From Streptomyces cellostaticus (GTDB lineage: Bacteria > Actinomycetota > Actinomycetes > Streptomycetales > Streptomycetaceae), in NCBI RefSeq assembly GCF_001513965.1, contig NZ_KQ948028.1:62001-126000 (forward strand): a DNA stretch of 64,000 nucleotides, read 5' to 3'. Within the stretch, counting starts at the first letter, position 1. Each line of letters starts with the position of its first letter. Shown in pieces: positions 18,129 to 25,825 of this stretch. The position numbers and the translations under genes were made by a program. The notes under the pieces are model-generated. The model did no database searches. It saw only the letters and a program-made list of their open reading frames with translations, and was not told the DNA's origin.

Positions 18129-19313
18129 ATGCGCATTCCCCCTCGTCCCGTCCCGCACCGTGCGACGCCCTCCGCCGCACGTGCGCCGCACGTCCTGCAC
18201 GTCACCCAGCCGGTCGAGGGCGGTGTCGCCCGGCTCGTGACGGACCTGGCGGCGGCACAGCTCGCCGCAGGGCTGCGCGTCACCGTGGCCTGCCCGGGAG
18301 GCGGCACGCTGACGAACGCACTGCACGCGGCGGGCTGCAGCGTGCTCCCCTGGGAGGCGACCCGTGCACCGGGGCCCTGGCTCCCGGGCGAGGTGGGGCG
18401 ACTGGCGCGGCTCGTGCACGACGTACGGCCCGACGTGGTGCATGCGCACAGCGCGAAGGCGGGACTCGCAGCGCGGCTCGCGGTGCGCGGCCGCATCCCG
18501 ACCGTCTATCAGCCGCACGCCTGGTCGTTCGAGGCCGTGGACGGAGTCAAGGCCCACGCGGCGCTGCGGTGGGAGCGGTTCGGGGCGCGCTGGGCGGCGC
18601 GTGTCCTGTGCGTGAGCGAGGCGCAACGGCGTAGCGGCGAGCAGCGTGGCATCACCGCCCAGTGGCACGTGGTCCGCAACGGCGTCGACACCCGCAGGTT
18701 CCGGCCGGAAGGGAACAGCGCCCGGTCCGGAGCGGGTCCCCTCGTCGTGTGCGTGGGACGGCTGTGCCGCCAGAAGGGCCAGGACGTGCTCCTGGAGGCC
18801 TGGCCCGCCGTCGTGCGGCAACTGCCCGCCGCCCGGCTGGTGCTGGTCGGCGACGGTCCGGACGCGGACCGGCTGTACGCCGGTGCGCCCGCGTCGGTGG
18901 AGTTCGCCGGCCCGGCACTCGACGCCGCTCCTTGGTACCGGGCCGCCGACGTCGTTGTCCTGCCGTCGCGTTGGGAGGGCATGGCGCTCGTCCCCCTGGA
19001 AGCCATGGCGTGCGCCCGGCCGGTCCTCGTCACGGACGTGGACGGAGCGCGCGAGAGCCTGCCGCCCGGCCACTTGCCGTACTGCCTGGTGCCGCCGGAG
19101 GACCCCGACGCGCTGGCGGGGGCGCTGACGGCGCTGTTGCGCCGGACACCGCTGCGCGCAGCGCTGGGCGCACAGGGCCGCGCGCACGTGCTGGCCGCCC
19201 ACGACGTACGGCACGCCACGCACTCGGTGATCGGCGTGTACCGCGAACTGCTCGGCCTCGTCACCAGGCCGTTGGTCGTACCCAACCAGAGCAGGGAGTC
19301 CATCACCACGTGA
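18129..19313 (+). CDS. GT4-family glycosyltransferase
   Basis: A 394-residue GT-B glycosyltransferase, probably cytosolic or membrane-associated. The acceptor domain begins PHVLHVTQPVEGGVARLV near residue 20 and contains RPDVVHAHSAKAG. The nucleotide-sugar domain begins VVCVGRLCRQKGQDVLLEAW near residue 205 and ends with the EX7E-type segment SRWEGMALVPLEAMACARPV near residue 285. Length is normal. It resembles the GT4 enzyme at 34588 in motif order and may add sugars to the same surface polymer, though it is 15 kb from the main locus and isolated. Sugar specificity cannot be read. Confidence 0.85.
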   Translation: MRIPPRPVPHRATPSAARAPHVLHVTQPVEGGVARLVTDLAAAQLAAGLRVTVACPGGGTLTNALHAAGCSVLPWEATRAPGPWLPGEVGRLARLVHDVRPDVVHAHSAKAGLAARLAVRGRIPTVYQPHAWSFEAVDGVKAHAALRWERFGARWAARVLCVSEAQRRSGEQRGITAQWHVVRNGVDTRRFRPEGNSARSGAGPLVVCVGRLCRQKGQDVLLEAWPAVVRQLPAARLVLVGDGPDADRLYAGAPASVEFAGPALDAAPWYRAADVVVLPSRWEGMALVPLEAMACARPVLVTDVDGARESLPPGHLPYCLVPPEDPDALAGALTALLRRTPLRAALGAQGRAHVLAAHDVRHATHSVIGVYRELLGLVTRPLVVPNQSRESITT

Positions 19314-19401
19314 GGGCGGAAAGAACCGTTCCCTCTACGGCCCAGCCCGCAAGGAAGAGAGCCGGCGGGTGCCGGGCGCGAGGCGTCCGGCACCCGGTGG
19401 T

Positions 19402-20022
19402 CTACCGACGGGACGCGGCCCGGCCGCGCCGGAACAGAACGGTTCCGGCGGCCAGCAGCGCCGCGCTGGCGGCCATGCCTCCGAGGGTGCCCTCGGTACC
19501 GGTTTCGGCCATCTCCGGAGGCGTGGGCGACCACTCGGGGGTCGGCCGCACGGGCGGCTTCTCAGGCTTGTCACGCGTCGGTGTGGGCTTCGGGGTGGCC
19601 GGCGGGGTGGCCTTCGGGGGGTGCGGGGGCTTGGGCGGCTTGCTCGGCGTGGGAACGGGCGCGGGCGCCTCGTCCTCGCCGTAGCACGCGCAGGGCTGCT
19701 CACTCGGCTTGTGCGTAGGGGTTGCGGCAACCGGGGCCGGGCTGACCGGCGCCGCCCGGTGCGCCTTCTGCGCGGAGCTCACTGCGTGCGAGGAGCTGGC
19801 AGCCGAGGCGACGTTTCTCGCGGGCGGGCTGTCTCCGAATCCGGGCTCCGGGAACTCCGGGTCGGCCAGGCCGTCCCACGCAGCCATGTCGCCCGACAGC
19901 GCGGCGGGCGAGTCCGCTGTCGCAAGCGAACCGGAGTCCGCGGATGCCCATGTGCCGGACAGGGACAGGGCGGTTGTCGCGGCCGCGGCCACGATCAATC
20001 CCTTAGTCAGGGTCTGTCGCAC
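19402..20022 (-). CDS. sortase-type cell-wall-anchored protein with Pro/Lys stalk
   Basis: A 206-residue protein. An N-terminal signal peptide (GTG start, leader to about ASADS) is followed by a short Ala/Ser/Asp region, a CACYGEDE cysteine pair and a stalk of about 60 residues rich in Pro, Lys and Thr. The C-terminus has the sorting layout: MAETG, then a hydrophobic stretch (MAASAALLAAGTVLF), then RRGRAASRR. Streptomyces class E sortases use LAXTG; here the first residue is Met instead of Leu, so anchoring is likely but not certain. No sortase gene is in the window. The stalk would project a small head from the wall. A long hairpin lies in its 5' leader. Confidence 0.75.
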   Translation of the reverse strand: MRQTLTKGLIVAAAATTALSLSGTWASADSGSLATADSPAALSGDMAAWDGLADPEFPEPGFGDSPPARNVASAASSSHAVSSAQKAHRAAPVSPAPVAATPTHKPSEQPCACYGEDEAPAPVPTPSKPPKPPHPPKATPPATPKPTPTRDKPEKPPVRPTPEWSPTPPEMAETGTEGTLGGMAASAALLAAGTVLFRRGRAASRR

Positions 20023-20055
20023 TCTCGTTGTCTTTCTCTCAGGGGGGAACGGGAA

Positions 20056-20097
20056 GCCGGCCCTGGAGCCGGTTGAAGGGGGGGCTCCAGGACCGGC
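20056..20097 (-). promoter_or_regulatory. long hairpin in the leader of the wall-anchored protein
   Basis: Arms 20056-20070 and 20083-20097 pair in 14 of 15 positions around a 12-nt loop, 34-75 nt upstream of the GTG start at 20022. It could be an mRNA-stabilising or regulatory leader structure. The remaining gap to 20312 has no gene I can support. Confidence 0.35.
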
Positions 20098-20312
20098 GTG
20101 GCACAGCCCCTATGTCTGTGCCGCACCGTCGTCAGTCGTTGATGCGATCTTGTCGATCACCGTGTTCCGCAGGGTCGTCGCAGGGACCGTGATGCTGCAC
20201 GTTCACATGCGCCACGACCAGCAGACGGTGAACGAGATGTGGATGCCCGAAGAAACCGGGTCGCGTGAAATGCGGGGAAATTCACCCGATCGCCCGTCCC
20301 TGTCCGACGGGG

Positions 20313-22232
20313 TCACGCGCCGTACAGAGCCTCGATCTCCTGCGCGTACACGGTCGTCACCGCGTGCCGCTTGACCTTCAGGGACGGCGTGAGCAGCCCG
20401 TTCTCCTCGCTGAACTCGCCCTCGACCAGCGCGAAGGCGCGGATCGACTCGGCACGTGAGACGGCCTCGTTGGCGTAGTTCACGGCTCGCTGCACATCGG
20501 CGCGCATCCGTGGGTCCCGGACGAGCTGCGACATCGGTGTGTCCGGGGGCAGTTCGCGGACCGACAGCCAGTGGGCGACCGCCTCGGGGTCGAGGGTGAC
20601 GAGGGCGGCGACGAAGGGGCGCCTGTCGCCGACGACGAGGCACTGGCCGATGGGCGGGCGGCTGCGCAGGCGGTCCTCCAGGACGGCCGGGGAGACGTTC
20701 TTGCCGCCGGAGGTGACGAGGATGTCCTTCTTGCGGCCGGTGATGGTGAGGTAGCCGTCCTCGTCGAGGGCGCCGAGGTCGCCGGTGGCGAACCAGCCGT
20801 CGGTGAGTACGGCCTCCGTGGCCCCCGGGTTGTTCCAGTACGACCCGAAGACCACGCCGCCCTTGACGAGGACCTCGCCGTCGTCGGCGATGCGGACCGC
20901 AGTGCCGGGGACCGGGAGGCCGACCGTGCCCGGGCGCGGCTTCAGCGGCGGGACGATGGTGGCGGCGGCGCTGGTCTCGGTCAGGCCGTAGCCCTCGTAG
21001 ACGATGATGCCGGCTGCGTAGAAGAAGAGGTTGAGGCCCCGGTCGAGCGGGGAGCCGCCGCTGATGGCGTAGCGCATCCGGCCGCCGAGTTCCCTGCGGA
21101 TGCGCCGGTAGACCAGCAGGTCGTACAGCGCCCAGGCGGCGTACAGGCCGGTCCCCGGGCCCTTGCCCGTGCCGAGGAACTTGTTCAGGTACGCCTCACC
21201 GAAGCGCACCCCGATGCGGTCCGCGCGGTCGAAGGACGCCCCCCGGCCGGTCTTCTCGGCGGTCGCCCGCCCGGCGTCGTGGATCTTCTCGAAGAGGTAC
21301 GGCACGCCGACCAGGAAGGTGGGCCGGAACTCCTTGAGCATCGGGCGCAGTTCGTCCGGCTTGATGCCCGGGCAGTGGCCCAGCTCGATCCGGGCGAGCA
21401 GACAGGCGATCTGCAGGGTGCGGCCCAGGATGTGCGCGAGCGGCAGGAAGAGGAGGGTGGCGGCGACCTGGCCGGTGACCTCCTTGAAGATCGGGTGGAG
21501 CAGCTCGACCGTGTTGGCGGCTTCGGCGTACAGGTTGGCGTGGGTGAGTACGCAGCCCTTGGGCCGGCCGGTGGTTCCGGAGGTGTAGCAGATCGTGGCC
21601 ACCGCATCGGGCGCGAGGGCCGTACGGCGCTTGGTGACCTCCTCGTCGGGGACGCCCCGGCCGAGGGTGACGAGTTCGGGCAGTGCCTGTGCGTCGAGCT
21701 GCCACAGCCGCGGGGGTTCGGGGTGGCGGGCCGTGCCGGTGGTGACCGTCCCGGCGTTCTCGGCGGTCTCGGCGACGACGAAGCGGGCGCCGGAGTCGCG
21801 GACGATCCACTCCACCTGCTCGGCGGAGGAGGTGGCGTAGATCGGGACGGTCTGGCCGCCGGCGGCCCAGATCGCGAAGTCCAGGACCGTCCACTCGTAG
21901 CGGGTGCGGGACATCACGGCGACCCGGCCGCCGGGTTCGAGACCGGCGGCGATCAGCCCCTTGGCGGCGGCGGTGACCTCGCGGGCGAAGGCCGCGGCGG
22001 TCACCGGGCGCCAGGCGCCGTTCTCCCGGCGGCGCAGGACCACGGCGCCGGGAGCTTCCTGCGCGTTGGTGAACGGGATGTCGGCGGTGCTGCCGCCGGC
22101 CCTCCGGGACGCCAGGGGAGCCGTGCGGACCTCGCGCACCGTGCCGGCCTCGTCCCTGATCAGCTCGACCCGCGTACGCGCCGAAAGGTCGGCGCGCTGC
22201 CCCGCCCGCTTGAGATCCCTGCGTACGCCCAT
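20313..22232 (-). CDS. long-chain acyl-CoA synthetase (AMP-dependent)
   Basis: A 639-residue FadD-like adenylate-forming enzyme that activates fatty acids to acyl-CoA. Core motifs are in order: A3 ICYTSGTTGRPKG near residue 210, the GYGLTETSAA substrate/adenylate motif near 415, WFATGDLGALDEDGYL and the hinge GRKKDILVTSGGKNVSP near 510. The catalytic lysine region at the C-terminus (ENGLLTPSLKVKR) is present. The N-terminus (to about 50) is the extension usual in long-chain enzymes. GGGAG precedes ATG 22232. Two inverted repeats upstream may be regulatory. It stands alone and could serve fatty-acid use or lipid remodelling. Confidence 0.92.
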   Translation of the reverse strand: MGVRRDLKRAGQRADLSARTRVELIRDEAGTVREVRTAPLASRRAGGSTADIPFTNAQEAPGAVVLRRRENGAWRPVTAAAFAREVTAAAKGLIAAGLEPGGRVAVMSRTRYEWTVLDFAIWAAGGQTVPIYATSSAEQVEWIVRDSGARFVVAETAENAGTVTTGTARHPEPPRLWQLDAQALPELVTLGRGVPDEEVTKRRTALAPDAVATICYTSGTTGRPKGCVLTHANLYAEAANTVELLHPIFKEVTGQVAATLLFLPLAHILGRTLQIACLLARIELGHCPGIKPDELRPMLKEFRPTFLVGVPYLFEKIHDAGRATAEKTGRGASFDRADRIGVRFGEAYLNKFLGTGKGPGTGLYAAWALYDLLVYRRIRRELGGRMRYAISGGSPLDRGLNLFFYAAGIIVYEGYGLTETSAAATIVPPLKPRPGTVGLPVPGTAVRIADDGEVLVKGGVVFGSYWNNPGATEAVLTDGWFATGDLGALDEDGYLTITGRKKDILVTSGGKNVSPAVLEDRLRSRPPIGQCLVVGDRRPFVAALVTLDPEAVAHWLSVRELPPDTPMSQLVRDPRMRADVQRAVNYANEAVSRAESIRAFALVEGEFSEENGLLTPSLKVKRHAVTTVYAQEIEALYGA

Positions 22233-22284
22233 GACGGCTCCCGCTCGCGGCTCGGCTGACGTGCTGCGTGTACGTACCCCCGTG

Positions 22285-22318
22285 GACTTACCGGGAAGTC
22301 AACTTACTCGCGCGTAAG
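22285..22318 (-). promoter_or_regulatory. paired inverted repeats upstream of the acyl-CoA synthetase
   Basis: CTTACTCGCGCGTAAG (22303-22318) is a near-perfect palindrome of the TetR-operator kind. It directly abuts a second inverted repeat, GACTT-N6-AAGTC (22285-22300). On the minus strand TTGACT lies between them as a possible -35. A FadR/TetR-type lipid regulator would fit. The 340-bp divergent gap has no gene. Confidence 0.45.
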
Positions 22319-22572
22319 AGATGGTCAATGGGTCCGGCAGCGGCGCGAACGGCGGCGCCCTCCGCAGGGAAGGGCGGCCGCTTTCGCGTTGGCCCGAATG
22401 GGCGGGCGGTGCACCGAGTCCCCCCGGATGGCCGTGACGGGCCGTCTGACCAGGGGTGTTCCGGCGTTCCTGGCGGGCAGTCGGGCACCCGGCGCGCTCG
22501 ACCGGTTGCAGATGGTGGTGGGCGATTTCACGGTGGGCACAAGATCCGACGCACCATCGAAAGGAACCCCTC

Positions 22573-23082
22573 ATGGGTGGTCTGTCCGTCCGGCGTATCG
22601 CGTCCACCGCACTCTGCGCCGGCCTCCTGGCCGGCGTCACCGGCCCGGCCGCCGTCGCGGCCGACTCCGCCCCGGAGCGCGTCCGTGCGGCGGCCCACAC
22701 GCCCGTCCCCGGCGCGGACGCGCTCCTCTCCCAGGTCACGAACCTCGGCAACCTCCAGACCGTGCTCGGCCCGGTCCTCGACCTGCTCCACACGGTGCTC
22801 AAGGCCGACAACGGCCAGCTCTCCGCCGACCAGGCCACCAAGCTCGTCCAGGCCGCCAAGGACGCCATCGCCAAGGCGAAGGCGGCGGCGCCGACCACGA
22901 CCGATACCACCAAGGAGCAGGCCGACCTCGTGAACGACGCGCTCGCCTCGCTCGACAAGGCGCTGGACACCCTCCAGAAGGGCGTCACCTCCGGCGACCC
23001 CGGCCAGGCCGGGTCCGCGGTCACGGGCGTGCTGGCGGGCCTCGTCAACCTCCTCACCGGTCTGCTGCACTCCGCGGGCTAG
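22573..23082 (+). CDS. secreted helical protein, unknown function
   Basis: A 169-residue exported protein: signal peptide to about residue 30 (AAVAADS), then a region predicted to be almost entirely helical (LLSQVTNLGNLQTVLGPVLD, LNAL-type repeats, DALASLDKALDTLQKG), ending in a hydrophobic amphipathic tail LAGLVNLLTGLLHSAG. No cysteines. ATG 22573 with AAAGGAAC upstream is chosen; the longer in-frame start at 22456 would place a Trp/Arg-rich stretch before the signal peptide. The amphipathic helices suggest a coiled or lipid-contacting protein. Function unknown. Confidence 0.7.
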   Translation: MGGLSVRRIASTALCAGLLAGVTGPAAVAADSAPERVRAAAHTPVPGADALLSQVTNLGNLQTVLGPVLDLLHTVLKADNGQLSADQATKLVQAAKDAIAKAKAAAPTTTDTTKEQADLVNDALASLDKALDTLQKGVTSGDPGQAGSAVTGVLAGLVNLLTGLLHSAG

Positions 23083-23332
23083 GGCAGCCCTGGCCCCGTC
23101 CCGACGCTGCGGGCGGCCGTGTTCCAAGGACGTCGCGGGGTGTCCCCCGATCGTGTGGAGCGCAGGCCGCCCTCGGCCGGTCGGGTGAGCGGGCGCCGGG
23201 CCCTCTCGCCGGGCGCCGATAGGGTCGCGCGGTGACCTCAACCCTCGGCGAAGCGCGCCTCTTGAGCCCCGTCGGCCTGCCCTTGAGGGCCACGGCCCAC
23301 GTCGCTGTGCCGGCCCGTAGCCCGAGCGCCTG

Positions 23333-23929
23333 ATGGCGGCGCCGGCGACCCGGGCGGCGGGCGGCGGCCGCGGCTTCGCGCTGCTCCTGGTGCTCACGGG
23401 CGCGGCCGGGCTGCTGGCCTCCTGGGTCATCACCCTCGACAAGTTCAAGCTGCTCGAGAACCCGAACTTCACGCCCGGGTGCAGCCTGAACCCGGTGGTC
23501 TCCTGCGGCAGCGTCATGAAGAGCGCGCAGGCCGCGGCCTTCGGTTTCCCCAACCCGATGCTGGGCCTGGTGGCCTACGGCGTCGTGATCTGCGTCGGCA
23601 CGAGCCTGCTGGCCGGCGCCGCCTTCCCCCGCTGGTACTGGCTGACCTTCGACGCGGGCTGTCTGTTCGGGATCGGGTTCGTGTCGTGGCTGCAGTTCCA
23701 GTCGCTGTACCGGATCAACGCGCTGTGCCTGTGGTGCTGTCTGGCATGGGTCGCCACCATCGTGCTGTTCTGGTACGTGACGTCGTTCGCCGTACGCCAC
23801 CGGTTCCTGCCCGCGCCGGCCGGGCTGCGGACGTTCCTCGCCGAGTTCACCTGGGTGCTGCCGCTGCTGCACACCGGAATCGTCGGCATGCTGATCCTGA
23901 CCCGCTGGTGGGACTTTTGGACCAGCTGA
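23333..23929 (+). CDS. vitamin K epoxide reductase (VKOR) family membrane protein
   Basis: A 198-residue four- to five-helix membrane protein of the bacterial VKOR family, which reoxidises DsbA-like thiol oxidases by passing electrons to quinone. The loop cysteine pair lies in FTPGCSLNPVVSCGSVM, and the CxxC active site is CLWCC near residue 135. A helix starts at ALLLVLTGAAGLLASW. No DsbA/thioredoxin fusion or neighbour is present, so its partner is elsewhere. It may support disulfide formation in the many cysteine-paired exported proteins encoded nearby, which is inference. The ribosome-binding site is weak. Confidence 0.88.
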   Translation: MAAPATRAAGGGRGFALLLVLTGAAGLLASWVITLDKFKLLENPNFTPGCSLNPVVSCGSVMKSAQAAAFGFPNPMLGLVAYGVVICVGTSLLAGAAFPRWYWLTFDAGCLFGIGFVSWLQFQSLYRINALCLWCCLAWVATIVLFWYVTSFAVRHRFLPAPAGLRTFLAEFTWVLPLLHTGIVGMLILTRWWDFWTS

Positions 23930-24093
23930 CCATCGCAGCACCCCCGCGATTCCCGGACTGACGCAGGGTCTCGTCCCCTGTCGGCATGCGCGGCTTCGGC
24001 GCTCCGTCACCGGTCCGGCGGCACGGCGGTGACCGGGAGGGCCGTCGGGTGGTTACACCGCTTCGGACAACCGAACCGGACGAGGAGCGAACG

Positions 24094-24594
24094 ATGGTTC
24101 AAGGCGTCGGCGGAGTGCCGATGGGCGGGCAGCGCGGGACGCTGCTCGCGGGCGCAGCGCCGCCCCGGGGCAGAACACGGCGGGAGGCGACGCGGAGGCT
24201 GCTCTTCTCGGCCGTCGCCCTGACGCTCGCCCCGGTGGCCGCGGCCTGCGGGCAGCCTCCGCGTGCCACGGACGACGACCGGCAGGCCACCGCCTTCGAC
24301 GAGACCTACCGTGGCCGCCACATCCGCGGCGTCGAGGTCGCCGCCGCCCGGCGGGCCGCCGCCGGCGGCCGATGGGAGGTCACGATCGACGGCCGCCCGC
24401 TGCACCTGATGCGCCGCGCCGACGGCAGCTGGCTGAGCATGATCGACCACTACCGCTCGTACCCGACCCCGCTCGCCGCGGCCCGCGGGGCGGTCGACGA
24501 GCTGAGCCCCGGAGAGCAGTTGCGCGACCTGGCGCCGGGCCCGATGGGCGAGGGGCCGATGCACATGGGTGGCGGGCATGCCGTACACGCGTAA
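24094..24594 (+). CDS. melC1: tyrosinase copper chaperone/cofactor (MelC1-like)
   Basis: A 166-residue MelC1-type caddie protein that delivers copper to tyrosinase and carries it through the Tat pathway. The N-terminus has a twin-arginine region (RREATRRLLFSAVALTL) ending in VAAAC, so a lipid-anchored form is possible. The conserved core is DETYRGRHIRGVE, then TIDGRPLHLMRRADGSWLSMIDHY, with the HYRSYPTPLAAARGAVDEL end. An extra Met/His-rich tail (GPMGEGPMHMGGGHAVHA) could bind copper. ATG 24094 with GAGGA upstream is chosen. It overlaps the tyrosinase gene by 17 bp, indicating coupled translation. Confidence 0.9.
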   Translation: MVQGVGGVPMGGQRGTLLAGAAPPRGRTRREATRRLLFSAVALTLAPVAAACGQPPRATDDDRQATAFDETYRGRHIRGVEVAAARRAAAGGRWEVTIDGRPLHLMRRADGSWLSMIDHYRSYPTPLAAARGAVDELSPGEQLRDLAPGPMGEGPMHMGGGHAVHA

Positions 24595-25444
24595 GAACGT
24601 CAACAGGCTGACCGGCACCGAGCGGCGACGGTTCGTGGGCGCCCTGCTGGAGGTCAAACGGCGCGGCGAGTACGACGAGTTCGTGCGGATGCACATCGAG
24701 TACAACACCCCCGACGGCGAGCACGGGCTGCGCGCCGCCCACATGACGCCCTCCTTTCTGCCCTGGCACCGCAAGTTCCTGCTGGAGCTGGAGCGGGCGC
24801 TGCGCCGGGTGGACGCGTCGGTGACGGTGCCGTACTGGGACTGGACCCGTGATCGCACGGCCACCTCCGTGCCCTGGCTGGACGACCTGCTCGGCGGCAA
24901 CGGGCGGCGCTCGGACCGGCAGGTGATGACCGGCCCGTTCGCCTACCGGGCGGGCCACTGGAAGATCACCGAGGGGGTGACCGACGTGCGGTACCTCACC
25001 CGCGACCTCGGTCACGCCCGATCCCCGATCGAACTGCCCACCGGCGCCGAGCTGAACCAGGCGCTGGCCGACCCGGTCTACGACACGGCGCCCTGGAACT
25101 CGACGGTCACCTACGGGTTCCGCAACAAGCTGGAGGGGTGGGGGGCGGGCCGGGGCAGCGTCTCCTGGCGCAACCACAACCGGGTGCACCGCTGGGTCGG
25201 CGGGTCGATGCTCGGCGGCGCCTCCGCCAACGACCCCGTCTTCTGGCTGCACCACGCCTTCGTCGACCTGCAATGGACCCGCTGGCGGCAGCAGCACCGG
25301 GACCCCCGCTACCTCCCGGCCGAACCGCCCGGCGTGCACGACGCCCAGCACCGCCGGATCGTGGCCCGGCACGAGAGGCTGCCGCCGTGGGGCGTGACGC
25401 CGGACGAGCTGGAGGACCTGAGTGGGATCTACCGGTACGAGTGA
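24578..25444 (+). CDS. melC2: tyrosinase (MelC2/MelD2-like)
   Basis: A 288-residue binuclear type-3 copper oxidase that makes melanin precursors from tyrosine. All six copper ligands are visible: CuA His39, His55 and His64 (SFLPWHRKF), and CuB His200 and His204 (HNRVH) and His226 (FWLHHAF). VTVPYWDW and NDPVFWLHHAFVD are diagnostic. No signal peptide is present, as expected for export with MelC1. It differs from the classical MelC2 in having NTPDGEHGLRAAH between the first two histidines, so it may be the second, MelD-type, tyrosinase of streptomycetes. ATG 24578 is preferred to GTG 24569. Confidence 0.93.
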   Translation: MPYTRKNVNRLTGTERRRFVGALLEVKRRGEYDEFVRMHIEYNTPDGEHGLRAAHMTPSFLPWHRKFLLELERALRRVDASVTVPYWDWTRDRTATSVPWLDDLLGGNGRRSDRQVMTGPFAYRAGHWKITEGVTDVRYLTRDLGHARSPIELPTGAELNQALADPVYDTAPWNSTVTYGFRNKLEGWGAGRGSVSWRNHNRVHRWVGGSMLGGASANDPVFWLHHAFVDLQWTRWRQQHRDPRYLPAEPPGVHDAQHRRIVARHERLPPWGVTPDELEDLSGIYRYE

Positions 25445-25825
25445 GGCCGGTTCGCGGGAGCCGTACGCGAGAAGAGCCCGGGCGATCGAGGTGCCGGGGC
25501 TCTGTCCGCGCGTCCGTGCGCGGATCCCCATCGCGACGGTCGCCGGATCACCCTTTGCGGACAGGGAATTCGGCGCCCGCTCACCGGCGCGCCGGCCGAC
25601 GGCGGTGAGTCCCCACCGCCGAGGGTGCCGTGCCGCACATCGCCGGCCAGGACGAACTCGCGGGCGCACTCACCGACTTCGGCACCGGGAAAGTCACCGT
25701 CGGCTGATCGCTTCGCCGTTCGAGACGTCACGCGTTCCGCTGAAAAGCCGGCGACACGGCGGCCACCGCTCGCTCGCACGGCACTCCTTTGACCGATTCT
25801 GTGCCTTCTGCGAACGGAGACGCCC
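25445..25825 (+). other. intergenic gap with a possible 32-codon gene remnant
   Basis: No complete gene is seen. At 25609-25707 a short frame between stops reads like the end of a protein (PHIAGQDELAGALTDFGTGK). It has no start with a ribosome-binding site, and I cannot assign a parent family, so it may be a decayed gene end or chance. The ribosome-binding site GGAGAC of the next gene lies at the right edge. Confidence 0.3.
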
